DNA of 64,000 bases, from contig BSBK01007859.1 in NCBI GenBank assembly GCA_027943335.1, positions 186,001 to 250,000 of the forward strand. The letters are read 5' to 3'. Of the stretch, positions 38,801 through 49,425 are shown piece after piece. The translations under genes were made by a program, and so were the position numbers. The notes under the pieces were generated by a model. It searched no databases, was not told where the DNA came from, and worked only from the letters and a program-made list of their open reading frames with translations. Source of the stretch: Chamaecyparis obtusa (Eukaryota; Streptophyta; Pinopsida; Cupressales; Cupressaceae). Each line of letters starts with the position of its first letter. Positions within the stretch are counted from its first letter, which is position 1.

Positions 38801-40042
38801 CGACAAAGAGCACATCCTGAGGGTTCTATGGTAGAGGGATACATGGTATACCAGACTATGGTGTACATTACTGAATATCTTCCTAAGTTTGCTTCAAATA
38901 TCCATGTAGATCGCATTTGGGATCTCGACCCTTTTAAAAAATTCAAAGGGGAGTACTTGATGGGGAAAGGTAGATTGAGGAAAGTGATAGGTAATAAATT
39001 ATAAGATGTTATTGTAATAAATTATTTCTTAATCTTCAAAATAAATCGATTGTAAGTCGTCTATTTTTTTTTTGTACAGTTGCTCGAGAGTGGGATGCAC
39101 TACATTTGTATATTGCAAACAATCTTGATTGGATGACGGTATGGATTGAACGATGTCAACATTCTGGTCACACATTAACATGGGAAGGTGTATCTTCATT
39201 GGTTAAAGAAGCTCATCGTAATGGAGATTCTAATGTTACGCAAAGGGAAATAGATTTAGCATATGGTTTAAGAGATTTCCAGGTACGTACAAAATTATTA
39301 ATCACCCGTATGTTTATCAACTCACGATATAATAATTTTAACATGTTTCACATATTATTGCAGGTTAAACACCACAAGGGTATGTTCTGTAATGGTCAAA
39401 AATTTCGCGTCAAAGTGTTGGATGACACGAAGAAAACTTGTGATTTTGGAATAACTGCAGTCTTTCAAGTGACTAATATTTCATCTAGAAATGACTTAGA
39501 TCCTCAAGAGTCTAAAAATCAATACTATGGCATTTTGGATGATATATTTGAGTGCGACTTTAGTTCCTTCAAATTAGTACTCTTCGTTGTCAAATGGTAC
39601 AGGCTACGACTTAATCCAAATGATCCTAATAGAACTGTTATTGAACATGATAATGGATTTACAATGGTTAATACAAGGTCGTTTGAGCCAGTTGGGGATG
39701 AGCCCTATGTTCTTCCAAGCCAATGTGAACAGGTATTTTACTCAGAGGTTTCACATAAACCGGGTTGGTCATTTGTTGTTAGACATGAACCGAGAGGAAG
39801 GCCGATAAAGTATAATGCGATGGAAGAAGAAGATACCGAAGAAGTAGAAGATGATGTAGATGATGATCACGATCGACAATTATTGGATGATGTTCCTGAG
39901 ACAAATTTTCATGAAGAAGAAGAAGAAGATGATGCTGCTACTGATGATGATGATGAAGATGATGTTGATGTTGATGATGATGATGTTGATGATGACGACA
40001 ACGACGAGGACGACGAGGACGATGATGATGACGATGATGACG

Positions 40043-40076
<34 letters not shown>

Positions 40077-40098
40077 GGATGATGATGATGAAATTTAA
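35840..40098 (+). CDS. TNP2-type CACTA transposase, 10 exons, one in-frame stop
   Basis: Proposed exons: 35840-36043, 36146-36471, 36561-37120, 37219-37398, 37488-37724, 37817-38253, 38358-38437, 38578-38990, 39080-39282, 39364-40098; all introns are GT-AG and all phases join, 1125 codons with the stop. Residues ~13-70 are the transposase-associated zinc region (CYCPCKICKG...VKRHC). The TNP2 core follows (MKDIGMEYQAIHACPNDHII, CPVCDMSRY, LAADGVNPFGEM, IPPWMSIKREH, VWTIHDAPG, KFACPVCG, LPYYEDLQIVHLFDLMHVGK). DUF4218 is at ~675-812 (GPAHTRSMWMVERHLKSLK, HPEGSMVEGY), DUF4216 at ~880-990, and a strongly acidic Asp/Glu tail at ~1030-1124. TNP2/TNPD cuts the element ends. A TAG at 36841-36843 (codon 271, between LFRCTS and AQFMDYHA) breaks an otherwise open gene. 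Confidence 0.9.
39830..40095 (+). repeat. Acidic gat/gac triplet run coding the transposase tail
   Basis: A long run of gat, gac, gaa and gag triplets encodes an almost pure Asp/Glu tail of the transposase. The shifted frame gives a meaningless Met-rich product. Triplet slippage would keep the frame. Confidence 0.85.
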
Positions 40099-40351
40099 AG
40101 GTATGCCATCAATCCTTAATGTATTTAATATTCATTTCTTGATAGAAATATATTTGTCTTAAATGGTTACATAGTTTATTCATTATCTATTTAAAAGCTA
40201 TAAGTGTTATAATGTGTACGTTTTAATGTTTTTAATTTTTATGTGATGCTTATGATGGATGTGATTATGATTATGATGTGATTATGCTCACGATAATTGA
40301 ATTACATTTGCAGGAAATTGAACCCCTTTCAAGAGCATCCCGCACAGTCTC

Positions 40352-41228
40352 ATGGATCGACAGGTATAAGTCAATACACCTTATAGAAAGTCTATTTAAT
40401 ACACTTATCAATAGTAAGATTGATGTCTTCTAAGATCTCTCCCATTTGCAGGTACCAGCAAATAGGTATTTGTCAGAAGTGTCTTCCTCGAGTGAGGGAA
40501 ATATAGGAATAGAAGAGGAAAGTGAGACATGCAGTTTATCTAGAATAGGGAGATTAACTAGAGGTCAAAGGACTAGAAGGAAATTCAATAAACACATGAA
40601 ATTTTTCCTTGCTCAAGGGGGGTCATGTTCTTATGATGATGAGACGAAAGGCGACATCGAGGTGCCCTTGAGGTACCAACATCTACAGAAACATTGGGTA
40701 CCCAAGGAACTTCCTCCAATAAACATTGATTTTTGTGTTAATGAGAGGATATATCGCATAGCACCATCATCATTACATGGTTTGGGCCTATTTTCTATGG
40801 ATGGCATAAAGGTGTCTTACAACAAAGTTTCTGAATTGATGGAGTATGTTGGACCATGTTACGATTACAAAAGTTGGATGCATATTGTTCAATATAAAAA
40901 AAGTATGCGTAGGTATGCACTCTCGGCAAATTATATACAACAGCAAGACAATAATCAAAGTAAAAGTGTGGCTATATACATTGATGGAAGGCCAAAAGCA
41001 ACATGGAATATTGCGGGTTTTATAAATAGTACACGACCTGGGTCAACTATAAAGCAACCCAATTGCATATTTGAGGCGCGCGAGGGAAATCGTGTATTCA
41101 TCTGTGCGATAAAATCAATACGTGCAGGGGAAGAGCTGCTTATTGATTACAATTTGAACCGCATAGATATAAACGAGGCTACTATCATGGGGGTGGTACA
41201 TACTATTAAACCAACTTCTAATCAATGA
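40352..41228 (+). CDS. SET-domain protein encoded within the CACTA element
   Basis: Proposed exons are 40352-40363 (MDRQ) and 40452-41228, 262 codons with no stop. The 5' exon begins at a cag acceptor (40313), and the donor 2 bases after the transposase stop (40101) could splice to it. Residues ~30-60 are basic. Residues ~105-240 show a SET fold: SSLHGLGLFS (the GxG S-adenosylmethionine loop), ELMEYVGP, AGFINSTRPG, QPNCIFE, and GEELLIDYNL with the conserved DY. The usual NHSC box is FINST here, and there is no cysteine-rich post-SET, so it is a divergent SET protein. SET enzymes methylate lysines, mostly on histones; activity and target are unknown here. Its place between the two transposase genes on the same strand suggests it is part of the element. 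Confidence 0.82.
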
Positions 41229-41301
41229 CTCCAACATACCATTTAGTTATTAAATTTTTGGCTAACATTTTTATACTTGATCTTTGACACAGGGGCACAA
41301 T

Positions 41302-44080
41302 ATGGAGCAACCGCCCGAAGGTGATGGTGACGATATTCCTAGCTCATCTACACATGAGCAGGTAAAATTCATTGTAATTGTGCAAACTAGATAGAAGCAA
41401 AATGTTATTTTTTTTAATGTTATTTTCTTCATTGTTTTGGAGTAATTTTGATAATACTAATACTATTGTTGTCACAGAGGGCCGGTGGTCGGAGAGAGGG
41501 AAAGCAACCTGCAGTCCCTCAGGAGTCCCCCCTTGTGGACCCTTTTTTTATTGATTTAGCAGAGACCGATGACCCGATCGGTTCCATTAAAAAGTTGCTA
41601 AAGAAAATTGGGAAAGAACTTCTACGTTTGGTATCCATACATCCTCAGACTCAGGAAATAAAAGATAGGGCAGCTGAGTTGTTGCGCACTTCTGAAAACT
41701 TTAAAGTAAGTATTAATGAAATTTTTAATTATTACAAGAGTTCAATAATGGTTTTTATGTTATGCTCTTTTATGACATTAATTAAAATATGGATGCATTG
41801 TCTTTACAGAGTTATTTGCGTAATTTTGAACCCCATTCCCATGATGAGGCTGGTATTGCAAGTGGTTCAGGTAGATCACATGTTCCATTCCCCACTTGTG
41901 TTTTCCACTGAATATATATAGGAATGATCATAATCATTGACAATACATGCTCGAAAAATCTTTTTTTTTAATGCTCTAACAATCTTGTCCATGCTAGTCC
42001 ACGCATTCTATATTTATGCATGCTCTAACAATTTTATTCTTCAGCTCCTTTCCATGATGATATGACAACGCCGCCTCCATCCAGGACAGCCACAAATGTC
42101 TTGCCGACTGCCATGTCAACAACACACAGCCTAAATGCACCAACTGTTGCACCATCTACTGGTACACAAATCCCTCTTTTTCTCTCTTTTGTTATGTGTT
42201 TAAGTGTTATGTGTTTACGATGTAGATCCCTTGATTGTGTTTGTGCCATGGGTGCTCTACACCAATTTATTTCCCTTGAAGTATTATTTCTTGGAGGCAT
42301 TTGATAATGGTTTTCATTTTTTGCAATAGGAGATGCAACAAGTCCCGATGCAACATCATTTCCTGGATGTTCCCGTGTTCCTAGTACGGGAACGGTGAAG
42401 GATTGCGTATTGATCATCAGCGATGATGAAGGCATTCCCTTAAAAGTATCCAAACTTCCAGGTACTTTAAAGTTATTATTATTCTATAGTAATATAATAG
42501 TAATTTAGTTTTTGATCACTCTTCATCGACTAATGATCCCATGATTATTTTGTAGGGAATGATATTTTTTGGTGAAAACTTGGTGACGAGTGTTTGCGGA
42601 TATTCGGGCCCACCATACGTACATGGTGGAACATCATATCCTAACTAAAACCCCAAACCACTATTTTGATTTCATATCATTGCTAGAATAGTTTTCCTTT
42701 TCATCAATTTCTTGAACTATATTAAAGGTAGCTTCTCTTCATTTATGAGTCTAACATGTTTTTTTTTACTTAAAAGGTGGAATAACCAAGATAAAAAGTT
42801 GAAGGATGATCTTGTAGATAGTATGACCCAGCTTTTTGGACCTCGTGCATTCGAGAGAAACAAGCTCTTTGAAAGAGCTGGTTTATGTTTGAAGTATATT
42901 AGGGACCAGTACAGGAAATATTTAGAGGTTAACCCAAGGCACGAGCGTCCGCCCTGTGTTCTTGAGGCTGAGTGGCAGGGTTTGATTTTGGATGGAAAGT
43001 ATAAAGCCGACATGAAAAAAGGAATTACGCTAGTAGAGAGTAGAGCAAGGTATGTGATACTTTTGAGAATGTAATTATGTACTAATTAACCTCTAAATTT
43101 TTCCTATACTGGTCTCTAACATATTTCAAACTTTTCATAGATTGCCTGACACATCAAAGGCAACAAAGGCAAGATTAGAAAAGCACGGGACACACAAGCT
43201 CGGCTCTGGTGGTTTTTCCAAACTTCAAGCACGAGTTGTAAGTATTAGTAAATGAAAACTTGTATCAATTTTTTTATATATTGCAAGGAAATTTTTTTTG
43301 ATCAAACAATGCAAGTAAAATTCACCATACCAAGAAAAAATGTAGGGGTCAGAGTTCAATAGATGCCTCACAGAAGAGGACAAGAGAATTGGCTTCCAAC
43401 AAGGCTATAGAGCCGTGGCTGAACGGCTACGAGCTGAAATCAGTGTGCAAGGTTCAAATAATGATGCATCTGAGCCACAGGTAAATAAGCTAAATGAAAT
43501 TTATTTCAAATTGAATACTTTACCAATTAGTCTATTTGATGTTAAGTTCTAATATAAAGTGAGTATATCTGTTTTAAGAAAGCAATGATAACAATGTGTA
43601 GGATATTGGAATGCAGCCTGACAATCCTTCTACACAATCTATGCATAATGAAGGTTCGCATGATGTGCATCCTAGTGGTGGAGGTATACATTTGCTATTA
43701 AAATTTTTATATGTAATTACAATTGGTGTTTGGATTAATGTAACATTTTGTATAGCAACTGTAGAGGATCGAGGGGTCGGTGCTCATGAGCATGTTGAGG
43801 TTGAGTCTAGACAAAATGATGTGGCCAGATCAGGTAATTAAAGAGCGCCACAGTTATGTTCTTTAAAATAATTAAATACTTGTAACAATTATAATTAAAT
43901 ATTTTAAATTTAACTCTTTTATTTGTTATTGTAGAGGACCCCCCTTTGCAGCAGCATAGGAATTTGAGATCATCAAGAACAAAGAACAAAACAACTGATG
44001 AGGGGGGTATTGATGATAACACTGATGCTCCTCTTAGAGCTTACATAGAAAAAAAAATTAGAAAGAGAAAAAAGAAATGA
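41302..44080 (+). CDS. TNPA-like CACTA protein with Transposase_24 (Ptta/En/Spm) domain, 12 exons, intact
   Basis: Proposed exons: 41302-41361, 41478-41705, 41810-41870, 42045-42161, 42330-42461, 42556-42571, 42777-43049, 43141-43237, 43346-43480, 43602-43683, 43756-43833, 43935-44080. Lengths sum to 1425, exactly 475 codons, with no stop and all GT-AG introns; the 16-base exon joins as FWWNNQ. The N-terminal ~200 residues are Pro/Ser/Thr-rich with a short helix (IGSIKKLLKKIGKELLRLVS). Residues ~205-373 are the plant En/Spm domain (WNNQDKKLKDDLVDSM, YIRDQYRKYLEVN, then KHGTHKLGSGGFSKLQ). The end is very basic (KKIRKRKKK), fit for the nucleus. In maize Spm the equivalent TNPA binds subterminal repeats, pairs the ends and lifts silencing; that role here is inference. 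Confidence 0.85.
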
Positions 44081-44446
44081 TTGTCATCTAAATACCTTAA
44101 TTGATAATGACTGAATTTTATGTCTCAATGAATTTAATTATGTGCTAATGAATGTTCATGAATTATGTGTTTATTTTCATATTGATGAATGTTGTGTGTT
44201 AACGAATCTAATGTGTTAATGAATGTTATCATGTGATATTGATTGAATGTTACATTTTATTAATAATTGAAAGAATGAATGAATGTTAGATGTTAACGGG
44301 GAATGTAGAGTGATGTTAGGGGGAGGGGGGTGGGGCCAAATGAGCTTCCACCTTCACGTGGTTGGCCCTGTTTAGTAGAGAATATTAAACTATATTCTCG
44401 AAACAAAGTGAAGCTCAATAAGATACTAAATGAGTCAAAATGGTTA
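44081..44446. other. 3' region of the TNPA-like gene
   Basis: AT-rich, with many short imperfect repeats of gaatgtt / ttaatgaat (44130-44290), then a short g-rich run ggggggagggggg-like near 44320. There is no gene. It probably contains the transcript 3' end. Confidence 0.5.
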
Positions 44447-44690
44447 TCAAGGTCCTCTATCCATAAGATACTTGTAGTCAAAATGGTTATTAATAAGATA
44501 CTTGTAGTCAAAATGGTTATCTAGGTCCTCTATCCATTCCATAAGTTCTTCACCATTCAAACTTCCTCCATAACAAGGAATGTGCTCTAGGTTAGTCATG
44601 AAGCCTAGCATGGACTCTCTGTCAGATAGAGCCACTATTTCAGAGCCTTTTTTGTGCATTTCCTTCAAGCACTGTACAGTGTACGGATGT
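44447..44690 (-). pseudogene. Gypsy gag fragment inside the CACTA element
   Basis: The minus strand reads IPCYGGSLNGEELMEWIEDL then DNHFDYK, the start of a Ty3/gypsy Gag core (compare PTFSRNLNPEELINWINECE in G3). A 28-base piece (aagatacttgtagtcaaaatggttat) is tandemly duplicated at 44465-44520, which repeats HFDYKYL. It is an isolated scrap with no LTR in view. Confidence 0.6.
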
Positions 44691-45355
44691 GAAAGGGAGG
44701 GCAGACCAGTGTGGAAGTTAGAGTATTTATATCTTATGCTTTGAGAGTTTATTTGGTAGATTCAAGACACCTTATATCAAAGTTATTCCTTTTTCTTATC
44801 TGTTGTTCTGTCAAACCCTCATTTTTTGGGTTATTGCATTCAAATGGCCTTAACTTGCAAATAAACCATAGGATATCCTCTGTTCTTTGTAAAATGCAAG
44901 TTAAGGGGGTTTATTTTCATATTTTAAAAGCTTTGGAACAGGATACTAAGCCAGAGAATTTCAAGAGCAAGCCCTAGGTCAAGAATCTCAATGTTCTTGA
45001 CTAGGAGTTGATGGATTATGCAAGATCAGAGGGTAGCGGCAAGTAAAGGACCTCAAACCTTGTTGAATCTAGATCTTTAGAGCATGGTGGACATCTTCAA
45101 ACTCTGATCTTGGTTTCATGCACCCATTTTCAATGCCTTGTTTTGGAACCCACACCCAAAGGCATGCATTAGGTCTGCGGACTCAATAAGGACATTGATA
45201 TGCTGGAGTGGAGTCAAGGTCTGGGAGTTGGAGGATTGTTAGAACATCAAAAAGGGTACTCAAAAAACATATAAGTTCATAAGGTCCTTTGTCAAATTGA
45301 AGAGTTATTGCTGCAGAACAGGTTTTGGAGACCTACTAGAGTCACTAGGTCTATT
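44691..45355. other. Unassigned CACTA interior, right of the genes
   Basis: There are only short, unrecognised frames, for example plus 44711-44977. No repeats of the arm type occur until 45356. Confidence 0.5.
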
Positions 45356-45402
45356 TGGACCCGTTTGGACCACGACACACAGTAGCATCTACAGAGAAGA
45401 AG
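45356..45402 (+). repeat. Lone gggcccgtttgga-module fragment in left-arm orientation
   Basis: The sequence acccgtttggaccacgacac...ctacagagaagaa matches 34923-34965 in the same orientation, whereas every other copy right of the genes is inverted. It may mark the original inner edge or a rearrangement. Confidence 0.75.
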
Positions 45403-45724
45403 TTTGGTATGCAATGGTCTTGAAACCTCCTGAGAAATTCTTGGTATGCATTTGTGTGGTGCAAAAGCTTCGTTGAAAGAGAAAAAGAAGAAAAGAATAG
45501 AAATGATTTTTTTTCTTTTTATGTCATATACTGTAACCAGCTACTTATAACTTGCAAAAATTATTATAACCATTTGAAATTGAAACTTAGTTTAATGTGA
45601 AACTGAGAACTGCTTTATTAGAGCTTTCTGTGATTTAGATTCAGACATCAAGAACATTGTTTGCCTAATATTGTGATTAATGTTTATTTATTAATATCTC
45701 ATACTGACAAACAATTGATAATTG

Positions 45725-46110
45725 TAGGGAAAACGTCATTGGGGGTCTTTGAGGATCCACCAGAAGCCAAGGAGAAAATGTATTCAAATGCTAAAGATGG
45801 TGTAACAGTCCTTACAGCTGTTGAACCTTGCTGTGTAGATCATCTCCGATTCTCCAAGTTCAACAGTACTGTGGTATTCCTTTGGATACTTCTAATGGTA
45901 AATTTCAGACATCAAGTTCTTTTTGTATGAAACTACTACATTTGTAATCTGTAGTTTTAAACTTTTAGTTTATAAATGTTCATCAGCTTTAGTTCGTATG
46001 CTGCCATTTCAAGTATGATTAATGAAGTTACCTTTATCACAGGATGAAAGTGAGCAGTCAGCATACTGGTACGGAGCTGGCAGCATTGATACGGTGACTA
46101 GGGCATCGTT
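45725..46110 (+). pseudogene. Probable captured host-gene exons, unidentified
   Basis: The stretch after a tag acceptor (45727) reads GKTSLGVFEDPPEAKEKMYS, NAKDGVTVLTAVEPCCVDHL and RFSKFNSTVVF up to a gtaaat donor at about 45898. A second piece after tttatcacag (46043) reads DESEQSAYWYGAGSIDTVTR. Codon-like composition and splice signs suggest two exons of a host gene picked up by the transposon. I do not recognise the family. Confidence 0.45.
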
Positions 46111-46200
46111 TAATGGTGGTATTGTGTTTTCCCGTATTTAGGGCATCGGCCTTTTGAAGCATTGCCTTCATCTTTCTTAAGTCTGAGTTTTAAGTTTGTT

Positions 46201-46318
46201 TATCTCTCTCGGCGCTGTTGAAAATACAAATGACAACGTTCTTGTTTGTTTTGCCCTTATATCCCGATGTGATTTCGCGGAGGGTTACGGCGCTGTTGAA
46301 AACACAAATGAAAACACA
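46201..46318 (-). repeat. CACTA right arm: short copy of the 78-base module
   Basis: The reverse complement holds gatttcgcgg and the ttgtcatttgt word of the 78-base unit. It is the innermost module of the right arm, inverted relative to 28250-28500. Confidence 0.8.
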
Positions 46319-47236
46319 AATCCCTTGTGTAATTGCCACTTGAAGGAGGACAGTCACTGTAAAGACAACATGATAATGTACACTTACAGCCCGTGTACAT
46401 TATCATTGTGTCTTTAGAGTGACTATCCTCATTTGTTGAAGAAGAAAAGCATTAATGTGGCTGAATAGCAATACATTCAAGTGGCAATCACACAAGGGAC
46501 AGTCACTGTGAGATGTCCTCAGTTGTGACTGTCCTTACAGTGAGTGTACATTATCATGTTGTCTTTAGAGTGACTATCCTCATTTGTTGAAGAAGAAAAG
46601 CATTAATGTGGTTCAATAGCAATACATTCAAGTGGTAATTACACAAGGGACAATCGATCACTGTGAGATGTCCTCATGTGTGACTATCCTTGTCACAAAT
46701 GACTATCCTTGTAAAGACAACATGATAATGTACACATACAATGAGTGTACATTATCATGTTGTCTTTACAGTGGCTGCCCTCATGTTGTATATTCTTCTC
46801 TGTAGATGCTACTATGTGCTAGGGAACTTCTTAGAACTGTTGGTATATTCTTACAACTTGTTACACCTGGGATATTCTTCTCTGTAGATGCTATTGTGTG
46901 CCATGGTCCAAACAGGCCCATAAATGTGGTTGAATAGCAATACATTCAAGTGGCAATTACACAAGGGACAGTCACTGTGAGATGTCCTCATGTGTGACTA
47001 TCCTTGTCACAAATGAGGACATCTCACAGTGACTGTCCCTTGTGTAATTGCCACTTGAAGGAAAAAAGCATTAATGTGGTTCAATAGCAATGTATTCAAG
47101 CGGCAATTACACAAGGGATAATCACTCTGAGATTTCCTCATTTGTGACTATCCTTACAGTGAGTGTACATTATCATGTTGTCTTTACAGTGACTGTCCTC
47201 ATTTGTTGAAGGAAAAAAGCATTAATGTGGTTCAAT
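46319..47236 (-). repeat. CACTA right arm: inner hairpin array
   Basis: Units match the left arm in inverted orientation: gtgtacattatcatgttgtc, tttgttgaagaagaaaagca, attaatgtggctgaatagca and acacaagggacagtcactgt. A gggcccgtttgga-type module (inverted) lies at 46791-46925. Confidence 0.87.
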
Positions 47237-49425
47237 AGTGATGCAGAGTAGTCAGGGCTTTTAGAATATACAAATATACATCCTTAACTCTCATTCCACC
47301 AAGGAAGAAGGAATTCCAATGGTTGAAACGTGAGTTAAGGTCTTTACATCAGTCAAACCCTGAAAATGAGGGTTTGTAAACAATGCACAGAAAATTTGAA
47401 ATAACTTAGATATAAAATAAAGAGAATCAATCAAACCAACTTCCAAAGCATCAGATGTCACTATTACAACTTCCAGGCAAATTTTATCATCCAACCACCA
47501 TCCGTATAGCCGTACAGAGTTCATTTTTCACCAGAAATGCACTAAAACAGGGTTATTTTTATTTTTTATGAAAGCAAAATGATTACAATACTGGTTCTCT
47601 GTCTGTCTTCGACCATTTGAAGCCTAAAATAGGCTCTCCAAATGTTGGTTCAACCATCTAGGTGGTTAGAACAGTTTATCCAACAATTGTCAACTTTGCT
47701 AAGCAACTTTTAAAGTTGCATTACAACTTTGCAAACAACTTTGCCGAGAAGGTTAAAAATGTGTTGTGAAACTTTAGGAACCTTATTAAAGTTATTTTGG
47801 ACCTTCAAACTTCTTAACAACATCTAAAAGACACCTAATAAACACTTACTATGCTCATTTCATCCAAGGACTCAAAAGATGCCCAAGGTTTATAAGTCAC
47901 CAAGGGGTCTTGTGTCCAACAAGTGGATGTTTATAAGGAGATAAGATCAATCCTTAATATTTATTACAAACCAAGAAAACATCTAAAACTCCTATTCTAA
48001 TTTATTGTCATTCAAAAAGACTCTGATTTGTCATTCAAAAAGACTCTGATTTGTCAATCAAAAGGACCTTTCACCAGTCAATCCTTCAAAGCTCCAAGGT
48101 GAAAATCTTATGTTCCAATTGATAGGATTTGACTCCTTGGCTTCATGGCAACTTCCTTCAATCATGGTGTCTTTGGCTTGCATTAGGGATGCCCCTGCAT
48201 CAAATAGCAATGCATTCAAGTGGCAATTACACAAGGGACAGTACATGCCCATTAAAGTTGGTGTTTTGTTATCCAGCATGACAATGGAGACAACATACTC
48301 TGTGTCAATTTTACTGATCAAATTTCCCTCCGCCAGGCAAAGCAACAATCTAGGTATGATAAGGTGAAATTTTGTAGTCCTTTTGGGTATGATAACAGTT
48401 CCAGTTTCCAATAAGATGGTTCATTTTTATAATCTAGCTTCAATTTCTCTTGTGAAAATCTTTTTTTCATTTTATGGGTGGTAAAATATAATTATTATGC
48501 TAGAGGTGTGTACTTATGGATGATAATGAAACAAAATGATAAGATTTAAGACTCTTGTTTTTTTTTTAAATAGCAATTTAAGTTTCCTTCTATTATAAAT
48601 TACTGTTTTTCTATTTTTTAATGTATCTTTCCAAATCTTTTATATCAATTTTATTTATGAAATATAAATATATTAATAATGTTTTAGTGTTTTTAGGATT
48701 AGTTTATATCAATTCTATGTATCATCATTCGTCATTCAATTGTCAGTATTATTAATTTAGACTGTGCAATTGTAGAACTACTCGAATATGGGTTGGATGG
48801 ATACTCAAGCAGGGGAACCCTCCTCAAATATCTCAAGCAGTGAACTTGGAAAAATGTGTCCTGAAGGAACCCTTTCCATCAGAGAGATAAAAGTACAAAC
48901 AAGTAAAAGAAGCAGGCTCTGCAAATATGTTTTTGAGAAGAAAAATGATAGATTATTCGAGTATGGTTCATGAGGTATATCTAAAAAGACATTTTTTTTC
49001 TTATTATAATAAAAGAGGAAGTTGTGAATGTCAAAGTTGAGTGAAACAAAAATTATTTTCATCAAATTTTATTAGGCTTGCTTTTGGGAATAGTTTCTTA
49101 CAATATTGCTATTAAGATTTTTATTGTGTAGTTTTTAGATTAGGTTTATAAAATTATATTTCATGAGTAGTGATTCATATTAATCAATTAACGATACTTT
49201 TGGAAGGTATTTTCAATGTGTCAAATTTTGATATTTTTACAAGAATTAGATTGTGTAATTTTTTTAATTAAAGTCATTGACTCATATTTCATAAATAATA
49301 GTTCTCATGAATCCATCTCTTATAAGATTGAATAGTCTATTTAGGAAGTATTTCTGATAGTATGTCAAATTATGATATTACTATTACCATTAGATTGCAT
49401 GGCTTTGAAGTCAACCTCGTTGACC
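47237..49425. other. Right-arm spacer with probable captured fragments
   Basis: Mostly unrecognised AT-rich sequence. A scrap of the arm repeat (aagtggcaattacacaaggg) lies at 48219-48240. The stretch 48780-48973 reads GWMDTQAGEPSSNISSSELG then KMCPEGTLSIREIKVQTSKR and looks exonic; the minus frame 48058-48411 also has a coding look. None is identifiable. The tandem gactctgatttgtcattcaaaaa word occurs twice at 48015-48060. Confidence 0.45.

Noticed and set aside
39860..40162. Met-rich open frame overlapping the transposase tail
   Set aside because: It is the shifted reading of gat repeats; the real frame gives the Asp/Glu tail continuous with DUF4216.
40352..41228. An ordinary host histone methyltransferase gene
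   Set aside because: It lies wholly within the CACTA ends, between and on the same strand as two transposase genes, lacks the usual pre- and post-SET parts, and is short. Capture remains possible.
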